54,881 bases of DNA, taken from Maritimibacter alkaliphilus HTCC2654. Lineage in GTDB: Bacteria > Pseudomonadota > Alphaproteobacteria > Rhodobacterales > Rhodobacteraceae. Position numbers and translations under genes: made by a program. Each line of letters starts with the position of its first letter. The stretch's first letter is position 1. The stretch covers positions 50,968 through 105,848 of the forward strand of contig NZ_CH902580.1 of NCBI RefSeq assembly GCF_000152805.1, given 5' to 3'. This document shows positions 8,298 to 16,413 of this stretch, piece after piece. The notes beneath the pieces are model-generated. The model did no database searches. It saw only the letters and a list, made by a program, of their open reading frames with translations, and had not been told where the DNA came from.

Positions 8298-9392
8298 TCA
8301 AGCCGCCTGTTTCGCTGGAATGACCGTCGCGTGCGGCGCACGCACCCAGACTGGCATCCCTTCGACCAGATCGTCGTCAAGGGCCGAGACAGCACGCAGG
8401 GTCAGGCCGCCCTCAATGTCGATCTCGCACTCGGTGACGTTGCCCTGAAAACTCAGCTTGCGAATGCGGCCCTCGAATACGTTGGTGTCGATCTCGGGCT
8501 TCTCTGCGGACAACAGCAGGCGCTCGGGCCGCAGAACCAGATCGACTTCGCTTCCCGCCGAAACGGGCGTTTCATAGGCAAGTGTAAGGTCGGGGCCCCC
8601 GTGTATGTGAAGGGCGACGCGACCGCCGGGTGCGAGTTCCCCCACCCTGCCGCGCAGGATGTTGGCCGACCCGAGGAATTCCGCGATGAAAGGGTCCTTC
8701 GGGATGCGGTAAATCTCGCGCGGGCTTCCTTCTTGCGCGATGAAGCCCCCGTTCATCACGGCCATTCGATCCGCAAGCACGAAGGCCTCGGCCTGATCGT
8801 GGGTAACGAACAACGCGGTGACGCCGACCCGCTGGATCATGTCCGCCAGTTCGTTGCGCATCGTGATGCGAAGCTGTGCGTCGAGGTTCGACAGAGGTTC
8901 GTCGAGAAGCAAGAGCTTTGGCTCGCGCACAAGAGCCCGGGCAAGCGCCACGCGCTGCTGTTGGCCGCCTGAAAGCTGGGTCGCTGACCGGTCCGCCATC
9001 TTCAGCATGCCGACCGTGTTCAGCACGGAATTCACCCGTTCCCTGATCTCGGACTTGGCGACGCGCGGACGCTGGACCCGGAGTGGGTAGGCCACATTCT
9101 CGAATACATTGAGGTGCGGCCAGATCGCGTAGGATTGGAACACCATCCCGATGGGCCGCTCATGAACCGGCACGAAAATGCCCCGTTCGCTATCGGACAC
9201 CACCTGGCCTGAAATTTCGATCCGCCCACTAGAGGCGGTTTCGAGACCTGCAACGCAGCGCAGTGTCGTTGTCTTGCCGCAACCAGACGGGCCGAGTAGC
9301 GCGTAGCATTCGCCCTCGGGAACCGTGAAGTCGATCCCGTGGATGACCTGAACCGCGCCATAGGACTTGGTGAGTTTCGTGACTTTCAACAT
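8298..9392 (-). CDS. ABC transporter ATP-binding protein (Fe3+/AEP/polyamine importer type)
   Basis: 364 residues. Walker A GPSGCGKTT lies at 34-42, the Q-loop in GMVFQSYAIWPH, the signature LSGGQQQRVALARAL, Walker B LLLLDEPLSNLD and the switch His in FVTHDQAEA. The C-terminal extension of about 120 residues is a TOBE-like regulatory domain, as in FbpC/PotA/PhnT-type ATPases. It powers import by the two-domain permease just upstream (10-bp gap). Last gene of a three-gene minus-strand operon that starts at 12194. Confidence 0.92.
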   Translation of the reverse strand: MLKVTKLTKSYGAVQVIHGIDFTVPEGECYALLGPSGCGKTTTLRCVAGLETASSGRIEISGQVVSDSERGIFVPVHERPIGMVFQSYAIWPHLNVFENVAYPLRVQRPRVAKSEIRERVNSVLNTVGMLKMADRSATQLSGGQQQRVALARALVREPKLLLLDEPLSNLDAQLRITMRNELADMIQRVGVTALFVTHDQAEAFVLADRMAVMNGGFIAQEGSPREIYRIPKDPFIAEFLGSANILRGRVGELAPGGRVALHIHGGPDLTLAYETPVSAGSEVDLVLRPERLLLSAEKPEIDTNVFEGRIRKLSFQGNVTECEIDIEGGLTLRAVSALDDDLVEGMPVWVRAPHATVIPAKQAA

Positions 9393-9401
9393 GGTTTGAC
9401 C

Positions 9402-11156
9402 TCAGGACGAACGTGACAGCGCGCGGCGCGCCAATATGACGATGGGAATGACGAGCAGTACGATGAGCGATCCAAGGGCCGCCGCCCCGATGGTGTCGCC
9501 GTTCTGGTACAGCCGCCACAGGAGCACGGACAGAACCACATTGTCCGGGCTGTGCAGGATAAGCGGCAGTGTGAACTCGCGCACCCCCACGATGAAGAGC
9601 AGAACGAAGCTGGAAAACAGTGCCGGCCGCATCAGGGGAAGAACTACGCGCCATTGTGTGCTGATCCAGGTCGCTCCGGACGCGGACGAGGCCTCTTCCA
9701 GTTCCTTGTGCATCTGCAAGAGCCCCGCCTTTGCCAGCCGAGTGGAGATGGCGAGGCGGTAGCTATAGGCGATCACGAGGATCCACACGGTCCCATAGAT
9801 CCCCACAGGCAGCGTCAGGTAGAGCAGCATGATCGCCAAACCTGCGATGACCGACGGAATGCCGATAGACATGAACGAGAAGAAGTCGAGGAGCGTGCGC
9901 CCTGGAAACTTCAACCGCATGACGACCCACGCGACGAGACCACCCAGCATGGTGATGATCGCTGCGGAAGCAGCCGCCACGAAGAACGTGTTGCGGATCG
10001 CCAGCCAGAACTCGCGGCTTGCAAAGAGCCTCTGAAACGGCTCGGCCGAGAAAGATGACAACGAGGCGAGTGACGGAGGGGCGAAGCCGAAGAACGCGGT
10101 CCAGACAAGGACGAGCGCGGGCAGGATCCCGGCGAGCAGCACATAGGCGCTGAGAAACAGCATCGACGGCACTTTCCAGCGACCAAGCTCCAGCCGCCGC
10201 TGGCGATATGCCTTGCCCGTCACCGTCACGAACTTGTCGGCGCGCCGGACGGCCAGGTTGTAGAGCGCGAGCAGAAGAATACCCATCAGCAGGAACGGGA
10301 GCGCCACCGCTGCCGCACCGCCGTAATTCGGCAAGCCGTCGGCCGGATTGAGCTCGTACAAGATCCGGTAGCTGAACACGTTGATCTGGGCCGGCACGCC
10401 GATGACGGAGGGCAGTTCGTATTGCTCCAGTGTCACGAGGGTCACGAGGATCAGCGGCGCGAGCAGACCGGGCAGGAGCACAGGCACGGTCACCTTCCTG
10501 AACGTGGTCAGGGACGAGGCACCTGATGCGCCGCTCGCCTCTTCCAGCGAGGGGTTCATCGTGCGCAGGGCCGAAGAAAGCAAAAGATAGGTGAACGGAA
10601 TGGTTGCAAGCGACTGACACAGGATCAGGCCGCCCATGGAGAACACGTTCACCACGCCCTTTACACCGAACACCTGTTCTAGCGCGACGTTCAACCATCC
10701 GGCTTGCGGACCCATAAGAAAAATCCACGCGATGGCCAGAACGATGCTTGGCACCAGCATGGGGAACAGGATCAACGTGAACCATGTGTCGCGCGCGGGC
10801 AGATCAGTACGCTCGATGAGCCACGCAAGCGTGAACCCGACCGTGAAGCTCAGCGTGACCGAGCCGCCGGCGAAGATGAGTGTGTCCGGGATGATCCGGG
10901 TATAAAGCACCGACGACGTGTAGACGTCGATCAGGTTGCCCAGTGTCCAGCCCGCCCCGGGCTCGAAGGGCAGGAAATCGGAAGGGCCCCTGAATGCTGT
11001 GAAGAGGAGCATCAGCAAGGGAACGGCAATCAGGTAGATCGCAAGCGCCGTTCCGGCGATGATGATGATCCACGCCGCGAGGCCAAGTTCCGAGCGGCGC
11101 CTGGGGCGCCGCTCGCGGTTCCGTTCGGAACTCTGTGTCATGGAAATCTCAGCCAT
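9402..11156 (-). CDS. ABC transporter permease, two fused inner-membrane domains
   Basis: 584 residues with about twelve predicted membrane segments arranged as two tandem permease units. Each has an EAA-type coupling motif: EEASGASGASS with RKVTVPVLLPG in the first half, and EEASSASGATW with RVVLPLMRPA in the second. The fused layout is typical of FbpB/AfuB-like iron importers and of some 2-aminoethylphosphonate systems. The N-terminus is rich in Arg and cytoplasmic. It begins 6 bp after the binding-protein gene. An internal ATG at 11141 is an alternative start. Confidence 0.9.
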   Translation of the reverse strand: MAEISMTQSSERNRERRPRRRSELGLAAWIIIIAGTALAIYLIAVPLLMLLFTAFRGPSDFLPFEPGAGWTLGNLIDVYTSSVLYTRIIPDTLIFAGGSVTLSFTVGFTLAWLIERTDLPARDTWFTLILFPMLVPSIVLAIAWIFLMGPQAGWLNVALEQVFGVKGVVNVFSMGGLILCQSLATIPFTYLLLSSALRTMNPSLEEASGASGASSLTTFRKVTVPVLLPGLLAPLILVTLVTLEQYELPSVIGVPAQINVFSYRILYELNPADGLPNYGGAAAVALPFLLMGILLLALYNLAVRRADKFVTVTGKAYRQRRLELGRWKVPSMLFLSAYVLLAGILPALVLVWTAFFGFAPPSLASLSSFSAEPFQRLFASREFWLAIRNTFFVAAASAAIITMLGGLVAWVVMRLKFPGRTLLDFFSFMSIGIPSVIAGLAIMLLYLTLPVGIYGTVWILVIAYSYRLAISTRLAKAGLLQMHKELEEASSASGATWISTQWRVVLPLMRPALFSSFVLLFIVGVREFTLPLILHSPDNVVLSVLLWRLYQNGDTIGAAALGSLIVLLVIPIVILARRALSRSS

Positions 11157-11162
11157 CTGCGT

Positions 11163-12194
11163 TTAGTCGGCCTGACCGGACAGGATATCGCCAGCTTCTT
11201 TGTACAGGGCCGACCGCGCCTCGATCACCTCAGGCGTATCGTCCACGACCGCTTTGCCATCTGCCCAGATCATCTGCGCCAGCTCGTTATCGGCATTCGG
11301 GCGTAGGTCGTCTTCGAAGATCGCGGCCTTGCGCGCCGCCTTGCCTTCTTCGGACGCGAGCCAGCCCGCCAGCAGAAGCCCTGCGTTCGGATGCGGCGCA
11401 TCGTTCATCAGAACCGAGCCGAACTGTCCAAGGACCGCAGGTTCGGGAACGACGAAATCGACCGGCAGACCGCTTTCCGCCCAGAGCTTCGGAAGCGTGT
11501 CGACTTCGATGGCTGCATAGATGCGCTCACCGGACTGGAGAAACGTGTCACGCGGCGCCCGCGTCAGAAGCATGTCCTGCTCCATCAGGCCACGCGCAAA
11601 ATCGAGTGCTTCTTCCTGACCCCACTCGATCGACAGGGCCGAAACGAGACGGGGTGCAAGGAAAAGGCTCCCTGCCATCTGACCCTTGTACTTGGGGTCG
11701 AGCAAATCCTTCCAGTTGGTCGGCAGGTTCTCGGTGTCTGCCAGTTCCGTGTTGTAGGCGAACACGTAGACGATGTTGTTGGTGAACCCCATACCCTTGT
11801 CGAAGGCCGTGTTTGCGGGATCGACACCGAAGAGAGACCAGTCCACAGCACTGAAGAGGCTGCGCTGGTTCAAAGGCTGAACGCCGGTGATGGAATGCCA
11901 GAAAACGTCGACCTCGTGCCGCCCTGCACGTGCTTCCGCAATCGCCTTGGTCACGATGTCATTGTCGCCAACGACCTGCACGTCGATGCCCGGGAACTCG
12001 GCGGCGAAGGCGGCCGGAATCCACTCGACTTCGCGCCCGTTGGTGCCCCACATGACCACAGAGCCTTCCTCTTTGGCCTTTGCGTAAAGCTCCTCCACTT
12101 CTGGGCTCGATTTCCAGTCCGACTGGGCGGTGGCGGACGATGCGGCGAACAGCATCGAACCGGCTAGGACGCTGGCTACAAGTTTATTGAACAT
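11163..12194 (-). CDS. ABC transporter periplasmic solute-binding protein
   Basis: 343 residues with a clear signal peptide (MFNKLVASVLAGSMLFAASS, cleavage after ATA). The mature protein is of the type II extracellular binding-protein class that includes ferric iron, 2-aminoethylphosphonate and spermidine binders. The start at 12194 has a GGAGGAG ribosome site. First gene of the importer operon. The clustering with Rieske oxygenases and MarR-like operators upstream suggests that it imports the oxygenase substrate or the iron those enzymes need. The sequence does not decide which. Confidence 0.88.
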   Translation of the reverse strand: MFNKLVASVLAGSMLFAASSATAQSDWKSSPEVEELYAKAKEEGSVVMWGTNGREVEWIPAAFAAEFPGIDVQVVGDNDIVTKAIAEARAGRHEVDVFWHSITGVQPLNQRSLFSAVDWSLFGVDPANTAFDKGMGFTNNIVYVFAYNTELADTENLPTNWKDLLDPKYKGQMAGSLFLAPRLVSALSIEWGQEEALDFARGLMEQDMLLTRAPRDTFLQSGERIYAAIEVDTLPKLWAESGLPVDFVVPEPAVLGQFGSVLMNDAPHPNAGLLLAGWLASEEGKAARKAAIFEDDLRPNADNELAQMIWADGKAVVDDTPEVIEARSALYKEAGDILSGQAD

Positions 12195-12335
12195 TCGCTC
12201 CTCCCTGAGCTTGTATGGTTTTCGCCGTGACCCACCACGGCGGACTTTTCGAGCGCTGGCTTCGTGGCCACATGACCCTATGGCATGGGGTCATCCCATT
12301 GGTCCCGTCCCGTGCCTTGATCCCGCTGTGCGCAT

Positions 12336-12355
12336 CAAAATGCATATGAAATTTG
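12336..12355. promoter_or_regulatory. MarR-type operator candidate (site 3)
   Basis: CAAAATGCATATGAAATTTG matches the perfect palindrome at 6244 at 18 of 20 positions. It lies 142 bp upstream of the transporter operon start at 12194, so the importer is probably in the same regulon as the oxygenases. Confidence 0.65.
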
Positions 12356-12419
12356 AGAGTAAATGTCTACGAAGAAAGTAGTTTTCGGCCCTACCCGGCC
12401 CCGGCGAAAAAAGGGCTGT

Positions 12420-12449
12420 TAAATCAAATTACTACTGAAATTTGATTTA
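12420..12449. promoter_or_regulatory. Long inverted repeat, operator candidate (site 4)
   Basis: The arms TAAATCAAATT and AATTTGATTTA are perfectly inverted 11-mers with an 8-bp spacer. The inner 20 bp (12425-12444) keep the CAAATT-N8-AATTTG outer halves of sites 1 and 3 (15 of 20 positions match). It lies upstream of site 3 in the same leader. It has no T-run, so a regulator site is more likely than a terminator. The rest of 12195-12594 shows no gene; an ATGACCC/GGGTCAT stem lies at 12272-12294. Confidence 0.5.
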
Positions 12450-12594
12450 GGGAATGGCGGCCGCGACGATCAAAGAATCACGACCGTCGTTCGCCGCATG
12501 GGACAGGGTGATGCGAAAAGACCCCGCTATCGTGCTTTAGGGCGAAGGTGATTCAATCCTGCAGATCAAAACCCTGAGATTGGAAACGAACTAT

Positions 12595-12870
12595 CTACAC
12601 CGCCGCTCGCCGCTTCATCTGCTTGACGATGTTGAACTGATGAATCTGGCTCGTGCTTTCGTAAAGCCAGAACAGGCGTACGTCGCGGAAATATCGTTCG
12701 ACGGTCGAGTGGTTGGCAACTTATCCGGCTTCCTCGAACACCTGAACGGCGCGGTCGGCGGCGCGGCCACAGGCCTCGAACGCGAAATATTTGTATATCG
12801 ACGCCTCAAGCGCGATATCGCAACCCTCGTCACGCGCCCGTGCGGTTTGCAGGACGAGTGGTCGCGCCGC
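12595..12870 (-). pseudogene. Acyl-CoA dehydrogenase C-terminal remnant
   Basis: The minus strand reads LVLQTARARDEGCDIALEAS, then ACGRAADRAVQVFEEAG, a TAG/TAA-type interruption, and in the same frame VERYFRDVRLFWLYESTSQI before a stop at 12595. This is the C-terminal helical domain of an acyl-CoA dehydrogenase, with the catalytic-region YEG changed to YES. An in-frame TAA follows VFEEAG, and the N-terminal two thirds are missing. The sequence differs clearly from the intact enzyme at 1156-2298. Confidence 0.82.
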
Positions 12871-12981
12871 TTGTCCGTTGTCAGAATTTTTTTGGACACG
12901 AACGCCTGATCTCGAAGGGAGAGTTTGGCTCGTCGATGTTTAAGGTTAGGGCGTGGTCTGGCGATGCCGCAGGCGGCGGTG

Positions 12982-13291
12982 CTAGATGGTCTGTCGTTTG
13001 ATCTCTTTTCGTCGTTTCAAAATGGTTTCCGCTGCTCCGAGATAGACGTCGGCAGGCGTTGGAATGCCCAAGCTCTGGCGGTAGCGGTGGTGGTTGTAAT
13101 GATCGATGAAGTCGCCGATTGCCTGATCTAGCGCGCCTGTCAGGTAGTAGTTATCGAGCAGGATGCGGTTCTTCAGGGTCCGGTGACAACGCTCGATCTT
13201 GCCTTGGGTTTGAGGATGGTTCGTGGCACCGAGGACATGGTCCGCGCCCTGCTTTTCGAGCCACGTGACCAGCTCCCCGGAGATGTAACTG
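12982..13291 (-). pseudogene. IS3-family transposase C-terminal remnant
   Basis: The minus strand reads ELVTWLEKQGADHVLGATNH, then PQTQGKIERCHRTLKNRIL, then FIDHYNHHRYRQSLGIPTPA, ending at a stop at 12982. This covers the catalytic-Glu helix and the C-terminus of an IS3-group OrfB. No start or upstream catalytic Asp residues remain. It abuts a fragment of a different IS3 element near 13300. Confidence 0.8.
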
Positions 13292-13349
13292 CTACCATAG
13301 CAGCTTGGGAAGAAGCTCTTGTTTGTGGTTATCGCTACGCGCGTTACCC

Positions 13350-13876
13350 TCAGATAGCACAGCGGGTGGCCATAATTGGGTCTCAGATCTCACCAGAGCC
13401 GCGATCCGACAATAGTAGTCACGACCAAACTGACAAGCGAGCTCGATCATGTCGACGCCCAGGCGCCCTTCATCAACTCGACCTTTCGGTAGCTCGCGCT
13501 GCATCGAGCAATGCTGGCGCAACACTCGACAAGGACAATGTTCCGAGATGCCCAGCTTGTTGCGAACATGGTCTAATCAGGCAAGACGACGAGTGGGCTT
13601 TGAGGTTTCCCTTTGCGGCCTCAGCTAGGACCAACCTGTCCAACGTCAGGTCCGATACGGCTTTCCGCAGCCGTTTGTTCTTTCTGGAGGCACTTCAGTA
13701 TTCTGAGTTGGTCGGTTCCCATACCGCCATACTACTTGCGCCAGCGAAAATAGGTTTGTTCGGTAGATGCGATCCACGCGAATCGCATCTACCCGAGCCA
13801 TGCCTTGCCCGACAAGCAACTTACCCTGCCGCAGCTTCGTGGCGATCTCTTCCGGCTTGTGTCTCTTCGTAGCCAT
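13350..13876 (-). pseudogene. Degenerate IS3 OrfA-OrfB remnant
   Basis: OrfA begins at the ATG at 13876 with MATKRHKPEEIATKLRQGKL. The downstream pieces (YGGMGTDQLRILK, LDRLVLAEAAKGN) lie in shifted frames with stops. OrfB pieces follow, including RVLRQHCSMQRELPKGRVDE and MIELACQFGR. The text fits an IS3 element of the KRHKPEEI type. Homology stops near 13350, before the catalytic core, and another element's tail follows. Several frameshifts make it non-functional. Confidence 0.75.
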
Positions 13877-13970
13877 TCTGATCCTCCGATGTCCTAGTCA
13901 TAATGGCGGACCACTTCAGTGGGGGAAGACCAGTGTTTCTGCGATCCCGGCGGTTCTGTAATAGCGGGTC

Positions 13971-14648
13971 CTACCCTTCGATCCGAACGCCTGCGATCGT
14001 TGGATCGATTGTACGAATGGCCCTCATCAGACGCGCCATCAGGTGGGTTTCGACATAGGTGGCGTGGAACTTTGTCGGGGCTGAGAGGATCAGCCAGCCT
14101 TCGTGCCGCTCAACCTCGGTCATCCCGTGGAACCACGCGCTATAGGTCGCCCGGTCCGCACCGTGCAGGAACGCCTGAACCTCAGCCCACAGGCTACCGT
14201 TAGACACCGGCGCGGCCACCTGCCGAAGCGCGACCACATTCGTTGCCCGCGGCTCCGTTCGCGTCGGGTCCATCCGTTCGACGAAATCCTGTCCGATATT
14301 GGGCCAGGCCGGGCGCGTATCGTCCATCATGCGAGAGAAATCGATCCCGTAGACACTCACCCTACCCCTTGCGCCGCGCCGCTTCATCACGAGCCAACCA
14401 ATAGCCTGAAGCTTGGCGATCTCGCGCTTTACCGTTCGCACATCGCAGGACCAGAGTGCGGCGATCGCCTCCTGCCCCATCGACAACTCATCGCGCTGCC
14501 AGTTGTAGCGCGTCGTGATAAGCGACATCATCCGCGTGACCTGCCGCTGTCGATGCTTGTCCTGGCTCAGGGCAAAGGCCATGAGCGCCGAGAGAATGTC
14601 GTATTTGTGGGAAGCGGCTGCGCGTCCAACCGGCTTGGCCATTTCCAT
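13971..14648 (-). CDS. DnaA-like plasmid replication initiator
   Basis: About 225 residues. The N-terminal half looks like a winged helix (QEAIAALWSCDVRTVKREIA, then WLVMKRRGARGRVSVYGIDF). The C-terminal part from about residue 155 (LWAEVQAFLHGADRATYSAW, LILSAPTKFHATYVETHL) resembles DnaA domain I. No AAA+ ATPase domain is present. Such proteins act as replicases of the DnaA-like plasmid type known in Rhodobacterales. Three ATGs cluster at the start; 14648 has GAGGAG at six bases, while 14654 abuts it. It diverges from parAB across 14655-15107, the likely origin region. Confidence 0.8.
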   Translation of the reverse strand: MEMAKPVGRAAASHKYDILSALMAFALSQDKHRQRQVTRMMSLITTRYNWQRDELSMGQEAIAALWSCDVRTVKREIAKLQAIGWLVMKRRGARGRVSVYGIDFSRMMDDTRPAWPNIGQDFVERMDPTRTEPRATNVVALRQVAAPVSNGSLWAEVQAFLHGADRATYSAWFHGMTEVERHEGWLILSAPTKFHATYVETHLMARLMRAIRTIDPTIAGVRIEG

Positions 14649-14654
14649 AGCCAT

Positions 14655-15107
14655 CTCCTCGTGTCCCTCTCCCGGTGTTCCGGGAACCTGTGCCTCATCG
14701 TCATCTACGTGACTTTATTCGGGATTTCGTCTTTATCAACGTTTTTCCCCGACTGATCGCCATTAGCGTCCGGTTTCCCGATTCTGTCAAGCGTCGATCA
14801 TTCTGACCCAGATCCCGTTCTGAAAGAATAGGTATCTTTGGTACTGAGGGACATCCTGAGTGTCCCTTAATCGGCAGGAAATGTCACTCAATATGTGGTG
14901 GAGGTCTTTGTGGCGTCCCCCAATAGAGCGTGGTCTTGCGCGTGTTCCGTCGGCGGTCAGCGAATCGGCGGCGGTCCTCCTGCGCTTGAGGGGCGAGCCA
15001 AAACCTTCCCCGCGGAAAAGGTTCTGAACCATCCTGACTTTGGTTTTGCGTTTTTGTCAAATCCGGCGTATTTCCGAAAACAGGCAGAATTTACGTTGAG
15101 GCGTTCC
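14655..15107. other. Candidate replication-origin/partition leader region
   Basis: A gene-free 453-bp region between the divergent initiator and parA. Visible features are an AT-richer stretch near 14710-14750 (TTATTCGGGATTTCGTC, TTTATCAACG), an inverted repeat AGGGACA-N7-TGTCCCT at 14847-14867, and a parS-like palindrome at 15002-15023. No clear iteron array or consensus DnaA-box cluster is visible by eye. By analogy with other plasmids the origin is expected here or inside the initiator gene. Confidence 0.45.
15002..15023. repeat. parS-like palindrome, copy 1
   Basis: An imperfect 22-bp palindrome: left arm AACCTT, core CCCCGCGG, right arm ending AAGGTT. It lies in the parA leader, 85 bp before the parA start. 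Identical 22-mers occur at 16479-16500, and a 21/22 match in the opposite orientation at 17537-17558. Three copies confined to the parAB locus fit centromere sites bound by ParB. Confidence 0.78.
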
Positions 15108-16403
15108 ATGTACGACCATGAAGATCTCGCGCGGCTACAGTCCCAGTCGCTCAAGATGCAAAGCTGGATCAGGCAACAGACCTTCTCCCCCGAGAACACC
15201 AAGCACCTTCGCCGGTTCTCGTCGTGGGAGGTGAGCGAGCTGATCTTCGGCATCAACCAGTCCACGTTCCGGGGTCGTCTTGCCTCGGACCCGAGCCTTC
15301 CCGGCGGGGAAGTCGAGCCTGAGGGTCGCCAGCGCTGGTTCTCGCTCGACGAGATCAACGAACTGCGCCGGCGCATGAAGGTGAACCGCAAGTCGCTCAT
15401 GCCACCCCGCCCGGCCGGCAAGCGCGCCTTCCGGGTCGCGGTGGCGAACTTCAAGGGCGGTGCGGGCAAGTCGACCGTGGCGCTTCATTACGCGCACGCC
15501 GCCGCGCTCGACGGTTACCGGGTGCTCGTGGTGGACTTCGACCCGCAGGCGACTCTGAGCCACTCCATGGGCCTCACGGATGTGGCCGAGGACTATACCG
15601 TCTGGGGCATCATGGCGCGCGACCTGATCCGCGAGACGGATCGTATGAACGACGCGCTCGTCGGCGCGGAAAGCGGGACCGCCCTGCCCCAGCGTAAGAT
15701 CCCGTCCTCGATCCGCGACCTCGGCCTGTCCGAGCTTCGCCATCAGGACTTCATCAAGACGACGGCGTGGTCGACGATCGACATCATACCATCCTGCGCC
15801 AACGCCGCCTTCGTCGAGTTCGCGTCGGCCCAGTACCGCCACCTCAATCCGGAGTGGTCGTTCTTCGCCGCCGTTTCGCGCTACCTCGACAGTCTTGGCG
15901 ACGATGACTACGACCTCATCATCTTCGACTGCCCCCCGGCCATCGGCTACCAGTCCATGAACGCGGTCTTCGCCGCCGACATGCTCTACATCCCGTCCGG
16001 CCCCGGCTATTGGGAGTACGACTCGACCACGTCTTTCATCGGTCAGCTTGCCGAGGCGCTCGAGGATCTGTCGCACGGCTTCGACGGAACCTTCCCCGCT
16101 GGGAAGATGACCCTGCCCAAATCCTTCGCCGACATCCGGTTCGTGATGACCCGGTTCGAGCCAGGCAACGATCTGCACCGCGCGATGCTGGAAGCGTTCC
16201 GCAAGGTTTTTGGCGATCATGTGTCCGAGAACACGGTTGAGATGACACGCGCCGTCGAGCAATCGGGGCGGTTCCTGTCGTCGGTCTACGAGATCGATTA
16301 CCGCGAAATGACGCGGGAGACGTGGCGTCGGGCGCGTGCCAGTTTCGACCGGGCCTATGAAGAGTTTCGCGACCGCGTCGTCGTCGCATGGGACAAGATC
16401 TGA
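15108..16403 (+). CDS. parA: Plasmid partition ATPase ParA (N-terminal HTH type)
   Basis: 431 residues from the ATG at 15108. Residues 1-105 form an extended N-terminus with a helix-turn-helix-like part (FSSWEVSELIFGINQSTFRG). The deviant Walker A is KGGAGKST at 116-123, with VDFDPQATLS (A'/switch) and LIIFDCPPAIGYQ (Walker B) following. Large ParA proteins of this type both move DNA and repress their own promoter, here probably through the 14847 inverted repeat or parS copy 1. A reading frame extends upstream to 14895, but that part runs through parS and lacks a ribosome site. parB starts 10 bp later. Confidence 0.92.
   Translation: MYDHEDLARLQSQSLKMQSWIRQQTFSPENTKHLRRFSSWEVSELIFGINQSTFRGRLASDPSLPGGEVEPEGRQRWFSLDEINELRRRMKVNRKSLMPPRPAGKRAFRVAVANFKGGAGKSTVALHYAHAAALDGYRVLVVDFDPQATLSHSMGLTDVAEDYTVWGIMARDLIRETDRMNDALVGAESGTALPQRKIPSSIRDLGLSELRHQDFIKTTAWSTIDIIPSCANAAFVEFASAQYRHLNPEWSFFAAVSRYLDSLGDDDYDLIIFDCPPAIGYQSMNAVFAADMLYIPSGPGYWEYDSTTSFIGQLAEALEDLSHGFDGTFPAGKMTLPKSFADIRFVMTRFEPGNDLHRAMLEAFRKVFGDHVSENTVEMTRAVEQSGRFLSSVYEIDYREMTRETWRRARASFDRAYEEFRDRVVVAWDKI
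16088..16109. repeat. Degenerate parS-like match inside parA
   Basis: The first 12 bases (AACCTTCCCCGC) are identical to the parS-like 22-mer, and 16 of 22 positions match overall. The second half has lost the AAAAGGTT arm. It could be a weak site or chance in coding sequence. Confidence 0.3.
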
Positions 16404-16413
16404 GGAGCGTGAC

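Noticed and set aside
12580-12909. 109-residue plus-strand frame
   Set aside because: The minus strand of the same segment encodes a recognisable acyl-CoA dehydrogenase tail, so the plus frame is a shadow.
14895-15107. Upstream extension of the parA frame
   Set aside because: It runs through the parS-like palindrome and lacks a ribosome site; the ATG at 15108 fits known ParA starts better.
15297-15316. CCTTCCCGGCGGGGAAGT resembling parS
   Set aside because: It shares only the GC core and lacks the AACCTT/AAGGTT arms; probably chance in parA coding sequence.
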